From Anaerozeibacter sp031551775 (GTDB taxonomy: Bacteria > Bacillota > Clostridia > Christensenellales > Aristaeellaceae), in NCBI GenBank assembly GCA_031551775.1, contig JAVBND010000014.1, forward strand, positions 1 through 56,819: 56,819 nucleotides of DNA, in the 5' to 3' direction. This document shows positions 10,357-20,961 of the stretch, piece by piece (position 1 is the first letter of the stretch; each line of letters starts with the position of its first letter). Below the pieces are notes generated by a model. It was not told the origin of the DNA, ran no database searches, and saw only the letters and a list, made by a program, of their open reading frames with translations. Both the position numbers and the translations under genes were made by a program.

Positions 10357-10418
10357 CCGGGGTATAATAACGCAATCAATGAATGTGTGGCGGCCGGCAT
10401 GGTTTCTGCCCGGCCGCC
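10340..10418 (+). promoter_or_regulatory. Internal promoter and GC-rich hairpin between binding protein and sensor kinase
   Basis: TTGATT (10340-10345) and TATAAT (10363-10368) with a 17-bp spacer make a good promoter at the end of the binding-protein gene. Downstream, GGCGGCCGG (10389-10397) and CCGGCCGCC (10410-10418) form a perfect 9-bp stem with no U tract. The hairpin may protect the 3' end of the importer message, while the promoter gives the regulatory genes their own expression. Confidence 0.6.
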
Positions 10419-10476
10419 TATCCTGAATGCGAGGCAAAGGATTCCAAGGTTTGCGTTCTTAGCGGAGGGAGAGACG

Positions 10477-11946
10477 ATGATCAGACCCGCCCCAAATGCC
10501 AGCATTACGAGCCGCCTTAGCGCGTATGCGCTGATGCTGCTCGGGGTCGCGGTCATCGTCATTCTTTTGTGCGTGACGACCACCGTGCGCCTGCTCAACC
10601 GCTCGGACGCCTACTTCGGCAGCATCGCCACGCTCTCTGAGTTTTATCAGGATGCCGAAGCCCTCAGCGCAGAGGCCCAGCGCCTGTTCTATGCAGACGA
10701 ACCGCGCGACCTGGCGCAGTACGATGCGCTTCTCTTGCGTTGCAAGGAAGATATTTTGGCCGTTCAGGCGGGCCTTAGCGGGCAATCCGAACAGCGCGTG
10801 GGCTACTTGCTCAACATGGTGCGTACCTTCGACGAGCGCTTTGAGCAATACTTCCCGGACCTCGACGACCGCTATGAGACCTACCGGCAACTATCCTACC
10901 TGGGTGGGCTCATTCAGGCTACGGCCGGGCGTTACCACGACATCCTCGTGGGCCATATGCGCCGCGAGCTTGACGCCATCCGCCAGTTGTGGCTGATGCA
11001 GATGGGGCTGGGCTCGGCGCTGGTCGCGCTGCTCATCGCCTTGGGCGGCTTTGCGTCCAAGTACTTCATACGCACGATCTCGGTGCCGTTCACGCAGTTG
11101 GTCTCAAACATCAACCTGATCAAGCGCGGCGACTTCCGCATCCACGAGATCCGGGGCGCGCCCAGCGAGATGGTTACGTTGATTGAGGCGTTTTCCGAGA
11201 TGGCCGGGCAGCTTAAGAGCAACATCGACCGGCTCAAACAAAACGCGCAGCTTGAGCGCGACCTGCTCGAACAGCAAAACGAGAACCTCGCGATCAAGAA
11301 CTTGCTGTTTGAAACCGAGCTCAAATCGCTGCAGGCTCAAATCAACCCCCACTTCCTGTTCAACACGCTCAACATGATCGCCAAGCGCGCCTACGTGGGG
11401 GGTGACGAGGAGACCTGCCTGTTGATGGAAACCACGGCCGATTTGCTGCGGTATGGGCTTGACAAGTCGAACAAGATCTCGACCCTCTACGAGGAACTCG
11501 ATTGCATCCGAAATTACTTCTTCATCCAGCAGCACCGTTTCGCCGACCGCATTGAGTTTACCATGGACATTGAGCCGGATCTGCCCAACCTCCCCATACC
11601 GGCCATGGTGCTTGAGCCGCTGGTGGAAAACGCCATCATGCACGGCATCAAGGACGTGATGGGCGGAGCGAGGGTGGTGCTCAAGGCGCACAGCGTGCTC
11701 GGGCACATTCACCTGCACGCGGAGGACAACGGGCGCGGCATGGACGCCGAAAAGCTGGAGGCGCTGCTCAGCGAACTCGAGAGCGGCGGCGAGTCTGACG
11801 AAGGAACGCACATCGGCCTTCGAAATGTGTACAGGCGGCTCAAGATGTACTTCGGCGCAGAGATGCTCTTCTCCATTGAGAGCGAACCGGACTGCGGTAC
11901 GGTGGTGACGCTCGATATCCCGCTGGAATCGGGGGAAGCGATATGA
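10477..11946 (+). CDS. YesM-type sensor histidine kinase
   Basis: The 489-residue protein has a first membrane helix (about residues 12-36), an extracytoplasmic region (about 37-170), a second helix (about 172-193) and a HAMP linker. Then comes a His_kinase domain with phosphoacceptor His292 in QAQINPHFLFNTLNMIAKRA. The HATPase part shows LVENAIMHGI (N box) and AEDNGRGMD. The ATG at 10477 follows GCGGAGGGAGAGACG. It overlaps the AraC-type regulator gene by 4 bp (ATGA). Such pairs usually sense extracellular sugar binding and drive nearby importer genes, which fits the importer immediately upstream. Confidence 0.92.
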   Translation: MIRPAPNASITSRLSAYALMLLGVAVIVILLCVTTTVRLLNRSDAYFGSIATLSEFYQDAEALSAEAQRLFYADEPRDLAQYDALLLRCKEDILAVQAGLSGQSEQRVGYLLNMVRTFDERFEQYFPDLDDRYETYRQLSYLGGLIQATAGRYHDILVGHMRRELDAIRQLWLMQMGLGSALVALLIALGGFASKYFIRTISVPFTQLVSNINLIKRGDFRIHEIRGAPSEMVTLIEAFSEMAGQLKSNIDRLKQNAQLERDLLEQQNENLAIKNLLFETELKSLQAQINPHFLFNTLNMIAKRAYVGGDEETCLLMETTADLLRYGLDKSNKISTLYEELDCIRNYFFIQQHRFADRIEFTMDIEPDLPNLPIPAMVLEPLVENAIMHGIKDVMGGARVVLKAHSVLGHIHLHAEDNGRGMDAEKLEALLSELESGGESDEGTHIGLRNVYRRLKMYFGAEMLFSIESEPDCGTVVTLDIPLESGEAI

Positions 11947-13451
11947 ACTACGAGCTGATGATCGTGGAGGATGAGCGCGTTGAGCGCGAGGCGCTGACGC
12001 TGATGCTCAAGCTGCACTACCCGGACGTAAAGATCACAGCCGCTGTGGACAATGGCGGTGAGGCATTCTCCGCGTTTCAAAAGCGGCCGCCCGACATTGT
12101 GCTCATGGACATCAACCTGCCGGGTTTGAGCGGGCTTGAGGTGATCAGGTCCATGCGGCGCGTTTCGGACAAAGCCGAATACGTGATCCTGTCCGCGCAC
12201 AACACGTTCGAGTACGCGCAAGCGGCGCTCAAGCTCGGCGTATGCGAATACCTGCTCAAGCCCTACAAGCTCAGCGCGCTGATGGGCGTGATGGACTCTT
12301 GCCTTACAAGCATCCAAAAAAAGCGCACGATGGACCAATTCTCCGAGCAGATGCGCAGGAAGATCGATTCCATAAGGCCGGTGCTTGAGAGCGACTGCAT
12401 CTTTGCCATCGCGGCCATGCGCACCGCAAAGCCGCTCAAGGAGATCTTTGATTTTATGGAGATCACCGCCAACGAGGGATTCGTGTTCATCGTCAAGGCG
12501 GACATCCCCCAGCGCCGGTTGATCCAGCTGGTCAAGGGTCTGATGGAGCAGATCGGGCTTTCGTGCATTGGAGATGTGGTGAACGGAATGTGTGTGTTTG
12601 TGGCGCTGAGCCGCGCCGCGTTCAGCTTTGAACAGGTTGAAGGCGTGGTGAGCTGCCTGTCAAACGCGCTTGGCGAACACAGCGCGCGCTGTCAGATCGG
12701 CGTGGGCAGCCCATCGGGCGTCGCGGACGGGCTGAGAAAGTCCTACGAACAGGCGCTTCGGCAGTTGTCCGGCGAACCCAGGCGCGCGCGGGCGCAAAGC
12801 GCCGAAGCGATGCCTGAACCAAACGTCAAGCGCGCCGTACAGCGCATTGTGACCCAGATCGATTTGTCCGACGCTGAAGGCATCCGGCACGAAGTCCAGG
12901 ACGTGTTCGCCAACCTGACCATGAGCGGCTGCCCGCGCGAGCAGATTTACGAGTTTGTGTACCGGCTGTATGTGATGACGGTGTCCCAAAGCGCGGGCGA
13001 CAGCTTTAGCAGCGCGCTTGATTGGTTGCCGCGCGAAGATATTGAGCGCTACGAAGATCTGATGGCGCTGTGCGAGCGCATGGTTCAATGCTTCCTGAGC
13101 ATCATCGATCAAAAGGGCGCCGGCGCGGACAAGCCCGTCAAACGCGTCGCGAGCGCCGCCATTGATTACCTGAATGAGAACTTCCGCCAGAACCTGAGCC
13201 TGAACCAACTGTCCGAACAGTTGCATATCTCGCCGTTCTACCTCACCCGCCTCGTCAAACGCCAGACCGGACAGACTTTCAACGACTACCTGACCTACCT
13301 TCGGATCGAGCTGGCAAAGGAGCTTTTGACTGGCAAGGCCATGAGCATCAAGGAGATCACGTTCTACGTGGGGTTCAACAGCCAGAACTATTTCTCAAAG
13401 GTCTTTAAAAAACACACCGGCTTCGCCCCCAGCGAGTACCGCGGGCAATAG
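11943..13451 (+). CDS. YesN-type response regulator with AraC DNA-binding domain
   Basis: The 502-residue protein starts with a receiver domain: VEDERVERE acidic pocket, phosphoacceptor Asp56 in IVLMDINLPG and Lys in EYLLKPYK. It ends with a two-helix-turn-helix AraC domain (about residues 398-500), with SLNQLSEQLHISPFYLTRLV and SIKEITFYVGFNSQNYFSKV. The middle of the protein is the variable linker typical of YesN proteins. It is translationally coupled to the sensor kinase and probably activates the importer operon 3 kb upstream or the URO-D gene 10 bp downstream. Its binding site was not identified. Confidence 0.93.
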   Translation: MNYELMIVEDERVEREALTLMLKLHYPDVKITAAVDNGGEAFSAFQKRPPDIVLMDINLPGLSGLEVIRSMRRVSDKAEYVILSAHNTFEYAQAALKLGVCEYLLKPYKLSALMGVMDSCLTSIQKKRTMDQFSEQMRRKIDSIRPVLESDCIFAIAAMRTAKPLKEIFDFMEITANEGFVFIVKADIPQRRLIQLVKGLMEQIGLSCIGDVVNGMCVFVALSRAAFSFEQVEGVVSCLSNALGEHSARCQIGVGSPSGVADGLRKSYEQALRQLSGEPRRARAQSAEAMPEPNVKRAVQRIVTQIDLSDAEGIRHEVQDVFANLTMSGCPREQIYEFVYRLYVMTVSQSAGDSFSSALDWLPREDIERYEDLMALCERMVQCFLSIIDQKGAGADKPVKRVASAAIDYLNENFRQNLSLNQLSEQLHISPFYLTRLVKRQTGQTFNDYLTYLRIELAKELLTGKAMSIKEITFYVGFNSQNYFSKVFKKHTGFAPSEYRGQ

Positions 13452-13461
13452 GAGGATCATC

Positions 13462-14526
13462 ATGTACGCTCCAACTTCGCAAAGCTCCAAGGACAACCTC
13501 ATCAGGGTCATCCGCTTTGAAAAGCCGGATTACATCCCCATGACCTTTCATATCAATGCCGCCTGTTACAATGCCTATCCGCCCGAGGCGCTGTTCGACC
13601 TGATCGAGGCGCATCCGTTCCTCTTTCCCGGGTTCGTGCGGCCCAAAAACTTCGTGCTGGAATTGGACGCAAACGCGCGCAAGGACGCGCCCTACACCGA
13701 TGATTTCGGCGCAACCTGGGAGACCTCCATGGACGGCATCGTGGGTGTCGTGACCAAACACCCGTTGGCGAATTGGGACGACTACAAGCACTACAAGCTG
13801 CCTGACCCGGCGCTCAGCAATGGTCTGGGCCCGTTAGATTGGGACGCATTTGAGGCACAATGCGCCGAGCAGAAAAGCCGCGGCGAAATGGTTTACGGCG
13901 ACCTGCGGCACGGTCACACCTTCCTGCAATTGATCGATCTGCGCGGCTACGAAAACCTTTTGTACGACATGATGGACGAGGAGCCGCTGCTCGATGATCT
14001 GATCGAGCGCCTGACCGAATTCAACCTCTACGTGATCCGCCGCTTTCTCAAGGCGGGCGTGGACATGATCCGCATCCCTGAAGACCTGGGCATGCAGCAA
14101 GGACCGATGCTAAGCGTTGACAACTTTCGGCGCTACATCATGCCGGCCTACCAGAAATTGATGCAACCGGTGCGCGATGCGGGGGTTCTTTTGCACATGC
14201 ACTCGGATGGCGACATCCGCTTGCTCGCCGACGATATCGTGCACGGCGGCGTAAACGTGATCAATCTGCAAGACCTGGTCAACGGTGTGGATTGGATCGC
14301 CGGAAAGTACCGGGGCAGGACCTGCGTGGAGCTTGATATCGACCGGCAAAGCGTCACGCCTTACGGGACGCCCGCCGACATCGACCGCCTGGTGCGCCGG
14401 GAGGTGGAAACCATCGCTACCCGACAAGGCGGGCTGATGATGATCTACGGCCTGTATCCGGGCGTGCCGCTCAAGAACGCCGGCGCGCTCATGGACGCCA
14501 TGGAAAAATACGCGCCGCTCATTTAA
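13462..14526 (+). CDS. Uroporphyrinogen-decarboxylase-family (URO-D) protein
   Basis: The 354-residue protein has the URO-D/MtaA-like (beta/alpha)8 barrel pattern: an N-terminal RVIRFEKPDYIPM segment, a central GVDMIRIPEDLGMQQGPMLS and the late motif LLHMHSDGDI. True HemE makes haem precursors, and relatives such as MtaA and CmuA move methyl groups to corrinoid or thiol carriers. This gene sits directly after an importer and its two-component system, with no haem or corrinoid genes nearby. A role in catabolism of the imported compound, perhaps demethylation, is therefore inference. The ATG at 13462 follows AATAGGAGGATCATC. The reaction is unknown. Confidence 0.85.
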   Translation: MYAPTSQSSKDNLIRVIRFEKPDYIPMTFHINAACYNAYPPEALFDLIEAHPFLFPGFVRPKNFVLELDANARKDAPYTDDFGATWETSMDGIVGVVTKHPLANWDDYKHYKLPDPALSNGLGPLDWDAFEAQCAEQKSRGEMVYGDLRHGHTFLQLIDLRGYENLLYDMMDEEPLLDDLIERLTEFNLYVIRRFLKAGVDMIRIPEDLGMQQGPMLSVDNFRRYIMPAYQKLMQPVRDAGVLLHMHSDGDIRLLADDIVHGGVNVINLQDLVNGVDWIAGKYRGRTCVELDIDRQSVTPYGTPADIDRLVRREVETIATRQGGLMMIYGLYPGVPLKNAGALMDAMEKYAPLI

Positions 14527-14830
14527 ACCTTGCGCCGCGAAGGCGGCAAGGTCAGCGCTTACCTAGGTCAGCGCTGATCAATTCGATCACTGTCTGGCTT
14601 CTGCTTTTTCGCCCACGTACGCCTACAAAAACACTCGACGTAGCGCTGCTGCGCCTTCGCCTCAAAATGGCCAGCCGAAACTGCTGGGTGTATTTCGTTT
14701 ACCCCGAAGCCCGTTATTCTTTGCTCTGATGCACCCAATCTGGCTTTTCTTGCTCCTTCCTTCTGCCATGATCTTGGGGCCGCTGCAATTTCGGTATTGC
14801 AACAGCACCATGGTTTTTGAGGGAAGGGGT
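14527..14830. other. Intergenic region between convergent genes, possible noncoding RNA or repeat remnant
   Basis: Both flanking genes end here. Just after the URO-D stop lie two inverted repeats, an imperfect one built on CCTTGC and GCAAGG (14528-14551) and a perfect one TCAGCGCT (14552-14559)/AGCGCTGA (14570-14577). Neither has a U tract. The rest has short minus-strand readings only, the longest being a 34-codon frame starting at an ATG near 14769 with no convincing ribosome binding site. No gene can be supported. The region could be a degenerate dispersed repeat. Confidence 0.35.
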
Positions 14831-15781
14831 TCAGCCGGCGCCGTAATGCGTTTGGGCTTTTTTAAGCACGCCGTTCAGCGTCGCTTGATGCGTGGTCGCG
14901 CCGACTGAACCGATGGACTCGTGCGCAATGGCGCAGCCGAGCTGCGCCGCGCGCAGGGCGGAAAAGCCCAGAAGAAGTCCCTTCATGAACCCGGCTATGA
15001 AGGCGTCGCCCGCGCCGGTCATGTCGATGGGGTTCTCGTGCGGGATCGCCTTGACGCGGATGATCCGCCCGCCCTCGTCAATTACGCAGCCCTCCGCGCC
15101 CAGCTTCACCCCGGCCAGCTTGACGCCGCGCTCGACGAAGAAGGCGGCCTGCGCCTCGGGATCGCCGAGCCCGGTGATTTTATTGGCCTCGATGAAGCTG
15201 GGAAAGAACACGTCGGTTTCGGGAAGCGCGGCTTCCACCTTCTCGAGCCACCGCCCGTCGCGGGATGACGCCGCGTCCATTATCGTCACCGTGCCCGCCG
15301 CGTGCGCGCGCGCGAACAAGCGCCTGAGCGCCTCGCCTTCAAGCATTTTAAGCCCCATCGCGCTGCCGATGTAGAGAATCTGGGCTTGGGCCAAGCGCTC
15401 GGCAGTCAATTGCGCGCCGTCAAAATGGTCGTTTGCGCCGCGCCGGTGGATGAAATGGCGTTCGCCGCCCGGCTCGCACAGCGCGATGGTAACCGGGGTG
15501 GGGACGTCGTCGAGCACATGGACGCTTTCGCGGTCGAGCCCGTATCGGTCGATCTGGCTGAGCAGCATCTTGCCCGCGTCGTCGCCGCCGAGCGTTCCCG
15601 CGATGGCGACCCGCGCATCGAGCTTTCGAAGGTTCATCGCGGCGTTGAGCATGTCACCGCCGGTTGAAAAGGACAGGTGTTCCGGGTATACGGTATCGAC
15701 GTCGAACACATCATGATTGACCGGTGCGGCCAGGATATCGAGCACCATCAAGCCTGCCGCCATCACATCAAAGCGCCGCAT
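14831..15781 (-). CDS. PfkB-family carbohydrate kinase (ribokinase-like)
   Basis: The 316-residue protein has the PfkB fold. The N-terminal signature FSTGGDMLNAAMNLRKLDAR and the C-terminal signature IDMTGAGDAFIAGFMKG, with the catalytic Asp in GAGD and its anion hole, are both intact. Family members phosphorylate sugars or nucleosides with ATP in the cytosol. The ATG at 15781 is preceded by GGAGGATGATGCA; longer readings run back through a terminator and into the EutH-like gene, so they are rejected. It is monocistronic, behind the terminator of the EutH-like gene. The substrate is unknown; proximity to a sugar-type importer is suggestive only. Confidence 0.9.
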   Translation of the reverse strand: MRRFDVMAAGLMVLDILAAPVNHDVFDVDTVYPEHLSFSTGGDMLNAAMNLRKLDARVAIAGTLGGDDAGKMLLSQIDRYGLDRESVHVLDDVPTPVTIALCEPGGERHFIHRRGANDHFDGAQLTAERLAQAQILYIGSAMGLKMLEGEALRRLFARAHAAGTVTIMDAASSRDGRWLEKVEAALPETDVFFPSFIEANKITGLGDPEAQAAFFVERGVKLAGVKLGAEGCVIDEGGRIIRVKAIPHENPIDMTGAGDAFIAGFMKGLLLGFSALRAAQLGCAIAHESIGSVGATTHQATLNGVLKKAQTHYGAG

Positions 15782-15842
15782 TGCATCATCCTCCGCCTGA
15801 TCGCTTCTTGCTACATTATAACAAAAGAAGGGCGGGAAAGCC

Positions 15843-15892
15843 AAATAAAAAACGGGGCTGTCGCAATTCTTTCCCTCTGCAACAGCCCCGTT
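15843..15892 (-). terminator. Intrinsic terminator of the EutH-like gene
   Basis: On the minus strand, AACGGGGCTGT (revcomp of 15882-15892) pairs with ACAGCCCCGTT (revcomp of 15851-15861), and a run of T follows (minus strand of 15845-15852). The GGGGCTGTTGC stem resembles the long palindrome at 50085-50132. Confidence 0.85.
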
Positions 15893-15900
15893 TGGGTGCT

Positions 15901-17004
15901 CTAAGCCTTGGCATTGCGCGCCGTTTTTGTCGCTTTGCGCATGATGAACGAACCGAGCCACGCCGCGAGCACCCCGGACAGCAGCTTGCCCACGATCATC
16001 GCAAAGATGAAGCCGGGCGCGTTTGCGGAGGTATAACCCAAAATGTCGCCCAGGCAAAAGCCCGCGCCGATGGAGAACGCCACGGCCATGACCTTGCCGC
16101 GCGGGTCCATGTCCTTGACCATGGGGTACATTGGGATGCTGCTGGCAAGGCACGCAAGCATCCCCGCAACGGCGACCTCGTTCACGCCGATTGCGTCGCC
16201 CAGCTTGCCCAGCGGCTTCTTAAGCGCGGTTGTGAGGAAATGAATGAACGGATACGCTCCCGCCAGCGTGATCGCGATCAGGCCAACGATGGCGAATTGG
16301 TCGGCAATGGGCGCCATGCCGGGAATCACTTTAAATCCCGAGAGCGCCTCAACGATGGCGCACACGAGCGTAACGCCAATGAGCAGGGTCATGATCTTTG
16401 AAAACCACCCAAACGCCTTGATGATCACGCCGGGGATCAGCCAAAGCGCCGCCGCCAGAACCAGCGCGAGGAGCGCCGCGGGGATCAGGTTTTTCACCAC
16501 CATCATGAAATCAAGGCCCGCTACCAGGCCGCCCGCAAGACAGCCAATGGGCGTCGTGATGATGCCCGCCATGATGCCGCGCGAGAGAAAGGGCGCATCC
16601 TCCTTCCCGATCACCTGAGCCGTATAGGGAATGACGAAGATTACCGCCACGCCCATCATTGAGCCCAGGAGGATGCCGCTGAGCGCCTGAACCTGGGGGT
16701 CGCTCGTCATGGCGCCGGCCAAGGCGAAGCCGCCCATGTCGCTTGCCAGAAGCGCTCCGGAAACCATCGCGGGATCCGCGCCCACAAGGCGGAACAGGGG
16801 CGCAAACACCGGCGTAAGGACGCTTCCCAGAACCGGCGCAAAGCACATGATGCCGACGATCGAAAGCGCCAGCGGGCCCATGGCGGAAAACGCGTCGTCA
16901 AATTTTTCGCCATAGCCGAAGCGGTTGCTCAAGAAGAGCTTATCAACCGCCGCGAAAAGCATGAACGCCAGCAGGATGTAAATGATGATCTCGTTGACGC
17001 CCAT
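15901..17004 (-). CDS. eutH: EutH-like ethanolamine transporter
   Basis: The 367-residue integral membrane protein begins MGVNEIIIYILLAFMLFAAV, followed by the conserved GYGEKFDDAFSAMGPLAL and SIVGIMCFAPVLGSVLTPVF segments of the EutH family. About ten membrane helices are evident. EutH imports ethanolamine at low external concentration. The ATG at 17004 is chosen because AATGAGGTCGCCAAG precedes it and the family starts there. No ethanolamine ammonia-lyase, microcompartment or other eut gene lies in the window. The hybrid sensor kinase gene ends 37 bp upstream in the same direction and may share its transcript. The substrate might be ethanolamine or a related amine. Confidence 0.85.
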   Translation of the reverse strand: MGVNEIIIYILLAFMLFAAVDKLFLSNRFGYGEKFDDAFSAMGPLALSIVGIMCFAPVLGSVLTPVFAPLFRLVGADPAMVSGALLASDMGGFALAGAMTSDPQVQALSGILLGSMMGVAVIFVIPYTAQVIGKEDAPFLSRGIMAGIITTPIGCLAGGLVAGLDFMMVVKNLIPAALLALVLAAALWLIPGVIIKAFGWFSKIMTLLIGVTLVCAIVEALSGFKVIPGMAPIADQFAIVGLIAITLAGAYPFIHFLTTALKKPLGKLGDAIGVNEVAVAGMLACLASSIPMYPMVKDMDPRGKVMAVAFSIGAGFCLGDILGYTSANAPGFIFAMIVGKLLSGVLAAWLGSFIMRKATKTARNAKA

Positions 17005-17041
17005 CTTGGCGACCTCATTTCTTTTGTGTTCGCGCAACGGT

Positions 17042-19513
<2,472 letters not shown>

Positions 19514-19691
19514 GGACTGACACCGCCTTTTGCCGATATGTCGCTTGTACACGCGTATCCTACACATTATAGCGTATTGGATAAGGGAAGAATTGCCTTC
19601 ATGGATTAATAATGGAAATTTTACAAAAATCAGCATGCGCGTAAGCCGCTTCACTGCTTGATAGCTTCTGGCATAGGCCCAGGTTCGCGAC

Positions 19692-19731
19692 AAAAAAACA
19701 CGCTCCGGCCGCAGCCCGAGCGTGTTTTTTG
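19692..19731 (-). terminator. Intrinsic terminator of the rplJ-rplL operon
   Basis: AACACGCTC (19697-19705) and GAGCGTGTT (19718-19726) form a 9-bp stem, flanked by an A run at 19692-19698 and a T run at 19725-19730. It therefore works for the minus strand after rplL and could also act for plus-strand transcription. Confidence 0.85.
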
Positions 19732-19740
19732 TTGATGTGC

Positions 19741-20118
19741 TTACTTGATTTCGACGGTGGCGCCCACTTCGGCGAACTGGGCCTTGATCTTCTCGGCTTC
19801 TTCCTTGCTGACGCTCTCCTTGAGGGTCTTGGGGGCGCCGTCAACCAGGTCCTTGGCTTCTTTCAGGCCCAGGCCCGAAACGACTTCGCGGACAACCTTG
19901 ATGACCTTGATCTTCTCGCTGCCGACATCCTTCAGGATGACGTCGAACTCGGTCTTCTCTTCGACGGCTTCGGCGGGGGCGGCGGCGGCGGGGCCGGCGG
20001 CCACGGCGACGGGGGCGGCGGCGGAAACGCCGAACTTCTCTTCAAGGGCCTTCACGAGCTCAGCCAGCTCCAGAACGGTCATGGACTCAATAGCGGAAAT
20101 GATCTCTTCGCGATTCAT
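19741..20118 (-). CDS. rplL: Ribosomal protein bL12 (L7/L12)
   Basis: The 125-residue protein has the N-terminal dimerisation segment NREEIISAIESMTVLELAEL, an Ala-rich hinge (AAAPVAVAAGPAAAAPAEAV) and the conserved C-terminal domain EKTEFDVILKDVGSEKIKVI with GLGLKEAKDLVDGAPK. It forms the ribosomal stalk and recruits translation GTPases. It follows rplJ by 39 bp and ends at a strong terminator. rpoB, which normally comes next, is absent; a hybrid kinase gene lies beyond. Confidence 0.98.
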   Translation of the reverse strand: MNREEIISAIESMTVLELAELVKALEEKFGVSAAAPVAVAAGPAAAAPAEAVEEKTEFDVILKDVGSEKIKVIKVVREVVSGLGLKEAKDLVDGAPKTLKESVSKEEAEKIKAQFAEVGATVEIK

Positions 20119-20157
20119 GATGATATCCTCCTTAAAATGTTTGGTTCAAAATAATGG

Positions 20158-20685
20158 TTATTCCCCGGCCTTCTGCTTGCGTACGGCGTCGATGGCGTAC
20201 ACGAGCGAGCGCAGCGTCGCGGACAGCACGCCCACGAAGTTGGTGATCGGCGCGTTCAAGCTGCCCATCATCTTGGCAATGAGGACTTCCTTCGGCGGCA
20301 GTTCGCTCAGCGCCTGGACGCCCTTGGCATCAATCACGGTCCCTTCGACCACGCCGCACTTGATCGAGGTCTTCTTGACCTTCTTGATGAACTCGGTCAG
20401 CACCTTGGCGGGCGCCACGGCGTCCGTCATGCCAAAGGCCACGGCGGTGGGCCCTTTCAGGTGCTCATCGAGCCCCGTAATGCCCAGTTCCTTCACGGCC
20501 AGGTCGATCATGGTGTTCTTAAGAACCACATATTCGACGCCCGCCGCGCGGACCTGATTGCGAAGGTCGGTCACCTCAGCCACCGTGAGTCCACGGTAAT
20601 CGAGGAATATGGCGGAGTGCGCTTGTTCAAACTTTCCCTTGATCTCCTGCACAACCGTCTTTTTGAGTTCGAAATTCTTGGACAT
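20158..20685 (-). CDS. rplJ: Ribosomal protein uL10
   Basis: The 175-residue protein starts MSKNFELKKTVVQEIKGKFE and has the conserved SAIFLDYRGLTVAEVTDLRN and LKGPTAVAFG segments of uL10, the stalk base that binds 23S rRNA and L7/L12 dimers. The ATG at 20685 is preferred over an upstream ATG because AGAGGTGCTGGAACA precedes it and the protein then aligns with the family start. A leader RNA upstream matches the L10-leader pattern, so it is likely autoregulated by the L10-L12 complex. Confidence 0.97.
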   Translation of the reverse strand: MSKNFELKKTVVQEIKGKFEQAHSAIFLDYRGLTVAEVTDLRNQVRAAGVEYVVLKNTMIDLAVKELGITGLDEHLKGPTAVAFGMTDAVAPAKVLTEFIKKVKKTSIKCGVVEGTVIDAKGVQALSELPPKEVLIAKMMGSLNAPITNFVGVLSATLRSLVYAIDAVRKQKAGE

Positions 20686-20699
20686 TGTTCCAGCACCTC

Positions 20700-20853
20700 T
20701 TTTCTCGTCCCGGGTGGTGTCCATAAATAAACGCCCCGCGCACAGCAGCGCAAGGCGATAGAAAAAAACTTTTCACTCGTTGCGCCTCGGCGGGCGGCCC
20801 GAAAGCCTTATGCGTTGCACCCGCTGTCTATGGCACGGCCATCTTCATGGCAC
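20700..20853 (-). ncRNA. L10 leader (autoregulatory mRNA element)
   Basis: Downstream of the rplJ promoter the minus strand carries the family-typical run CCATAGACAGCGGGTGCAAC, then AAGGCTTTCGGGCC and GCCGAGGCGCAACGAGTG. This matches the kink-turn-bearing L10 leader of Firmicutes, which binds L10(L12)4 and represses the operon. The exact boundaries are estimated from the promoter position; the 3' part up to the rplJ start holds GC-rich potential stems. Confidence 0.8.
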
Positions 20854-20859
20854 CTGCTT

Positions 20860-20888
20860 ATTCTATCTTTCGCATGCTCCGAAGTCAA
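20860..20888 (-). promoter_or_regulatory. Promoter of rplJ-rplL
   Basis: On the minus strand, -35 TTGACT (20883-20888) and -10 TAGAAT (20860-20865) are separated by 17 bp. Its -35 lies only 7 bp from the -35 of the divergent sensor kinase promoter, so the two polymerases may compete. Confidence 0.75.
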
Positions 20889-20895
20889 GTTAAGA

Positions 20896-20925
20896 TTGAC
20901 GCAATAAAGCGGGCGGTGGTATAGT
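20896..20925 (+). promoter_or_regulatory. Promoter of the 20962 sensor kinase gene
   Basis: -35 TTGACG (20896-20901) and -10 TATAGT (20920-20925) are separated by 18 bp, in a back-to-back arrangement with the rplJ promoter. Confidence 0.7.
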
Positions 20926-20961
20926 AAATCAACGGTCAACGATGTCTTGGGAGGGTGGCGC

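Noticed and set aside
14831..16153. 440-residue version of the PfkB kinase
   Set aside because: The extra N-terminus runs back through the EutH terminator into the eutH gene in another frame and lacks family similarity; ATG 15781 has a good ribosome binding site.
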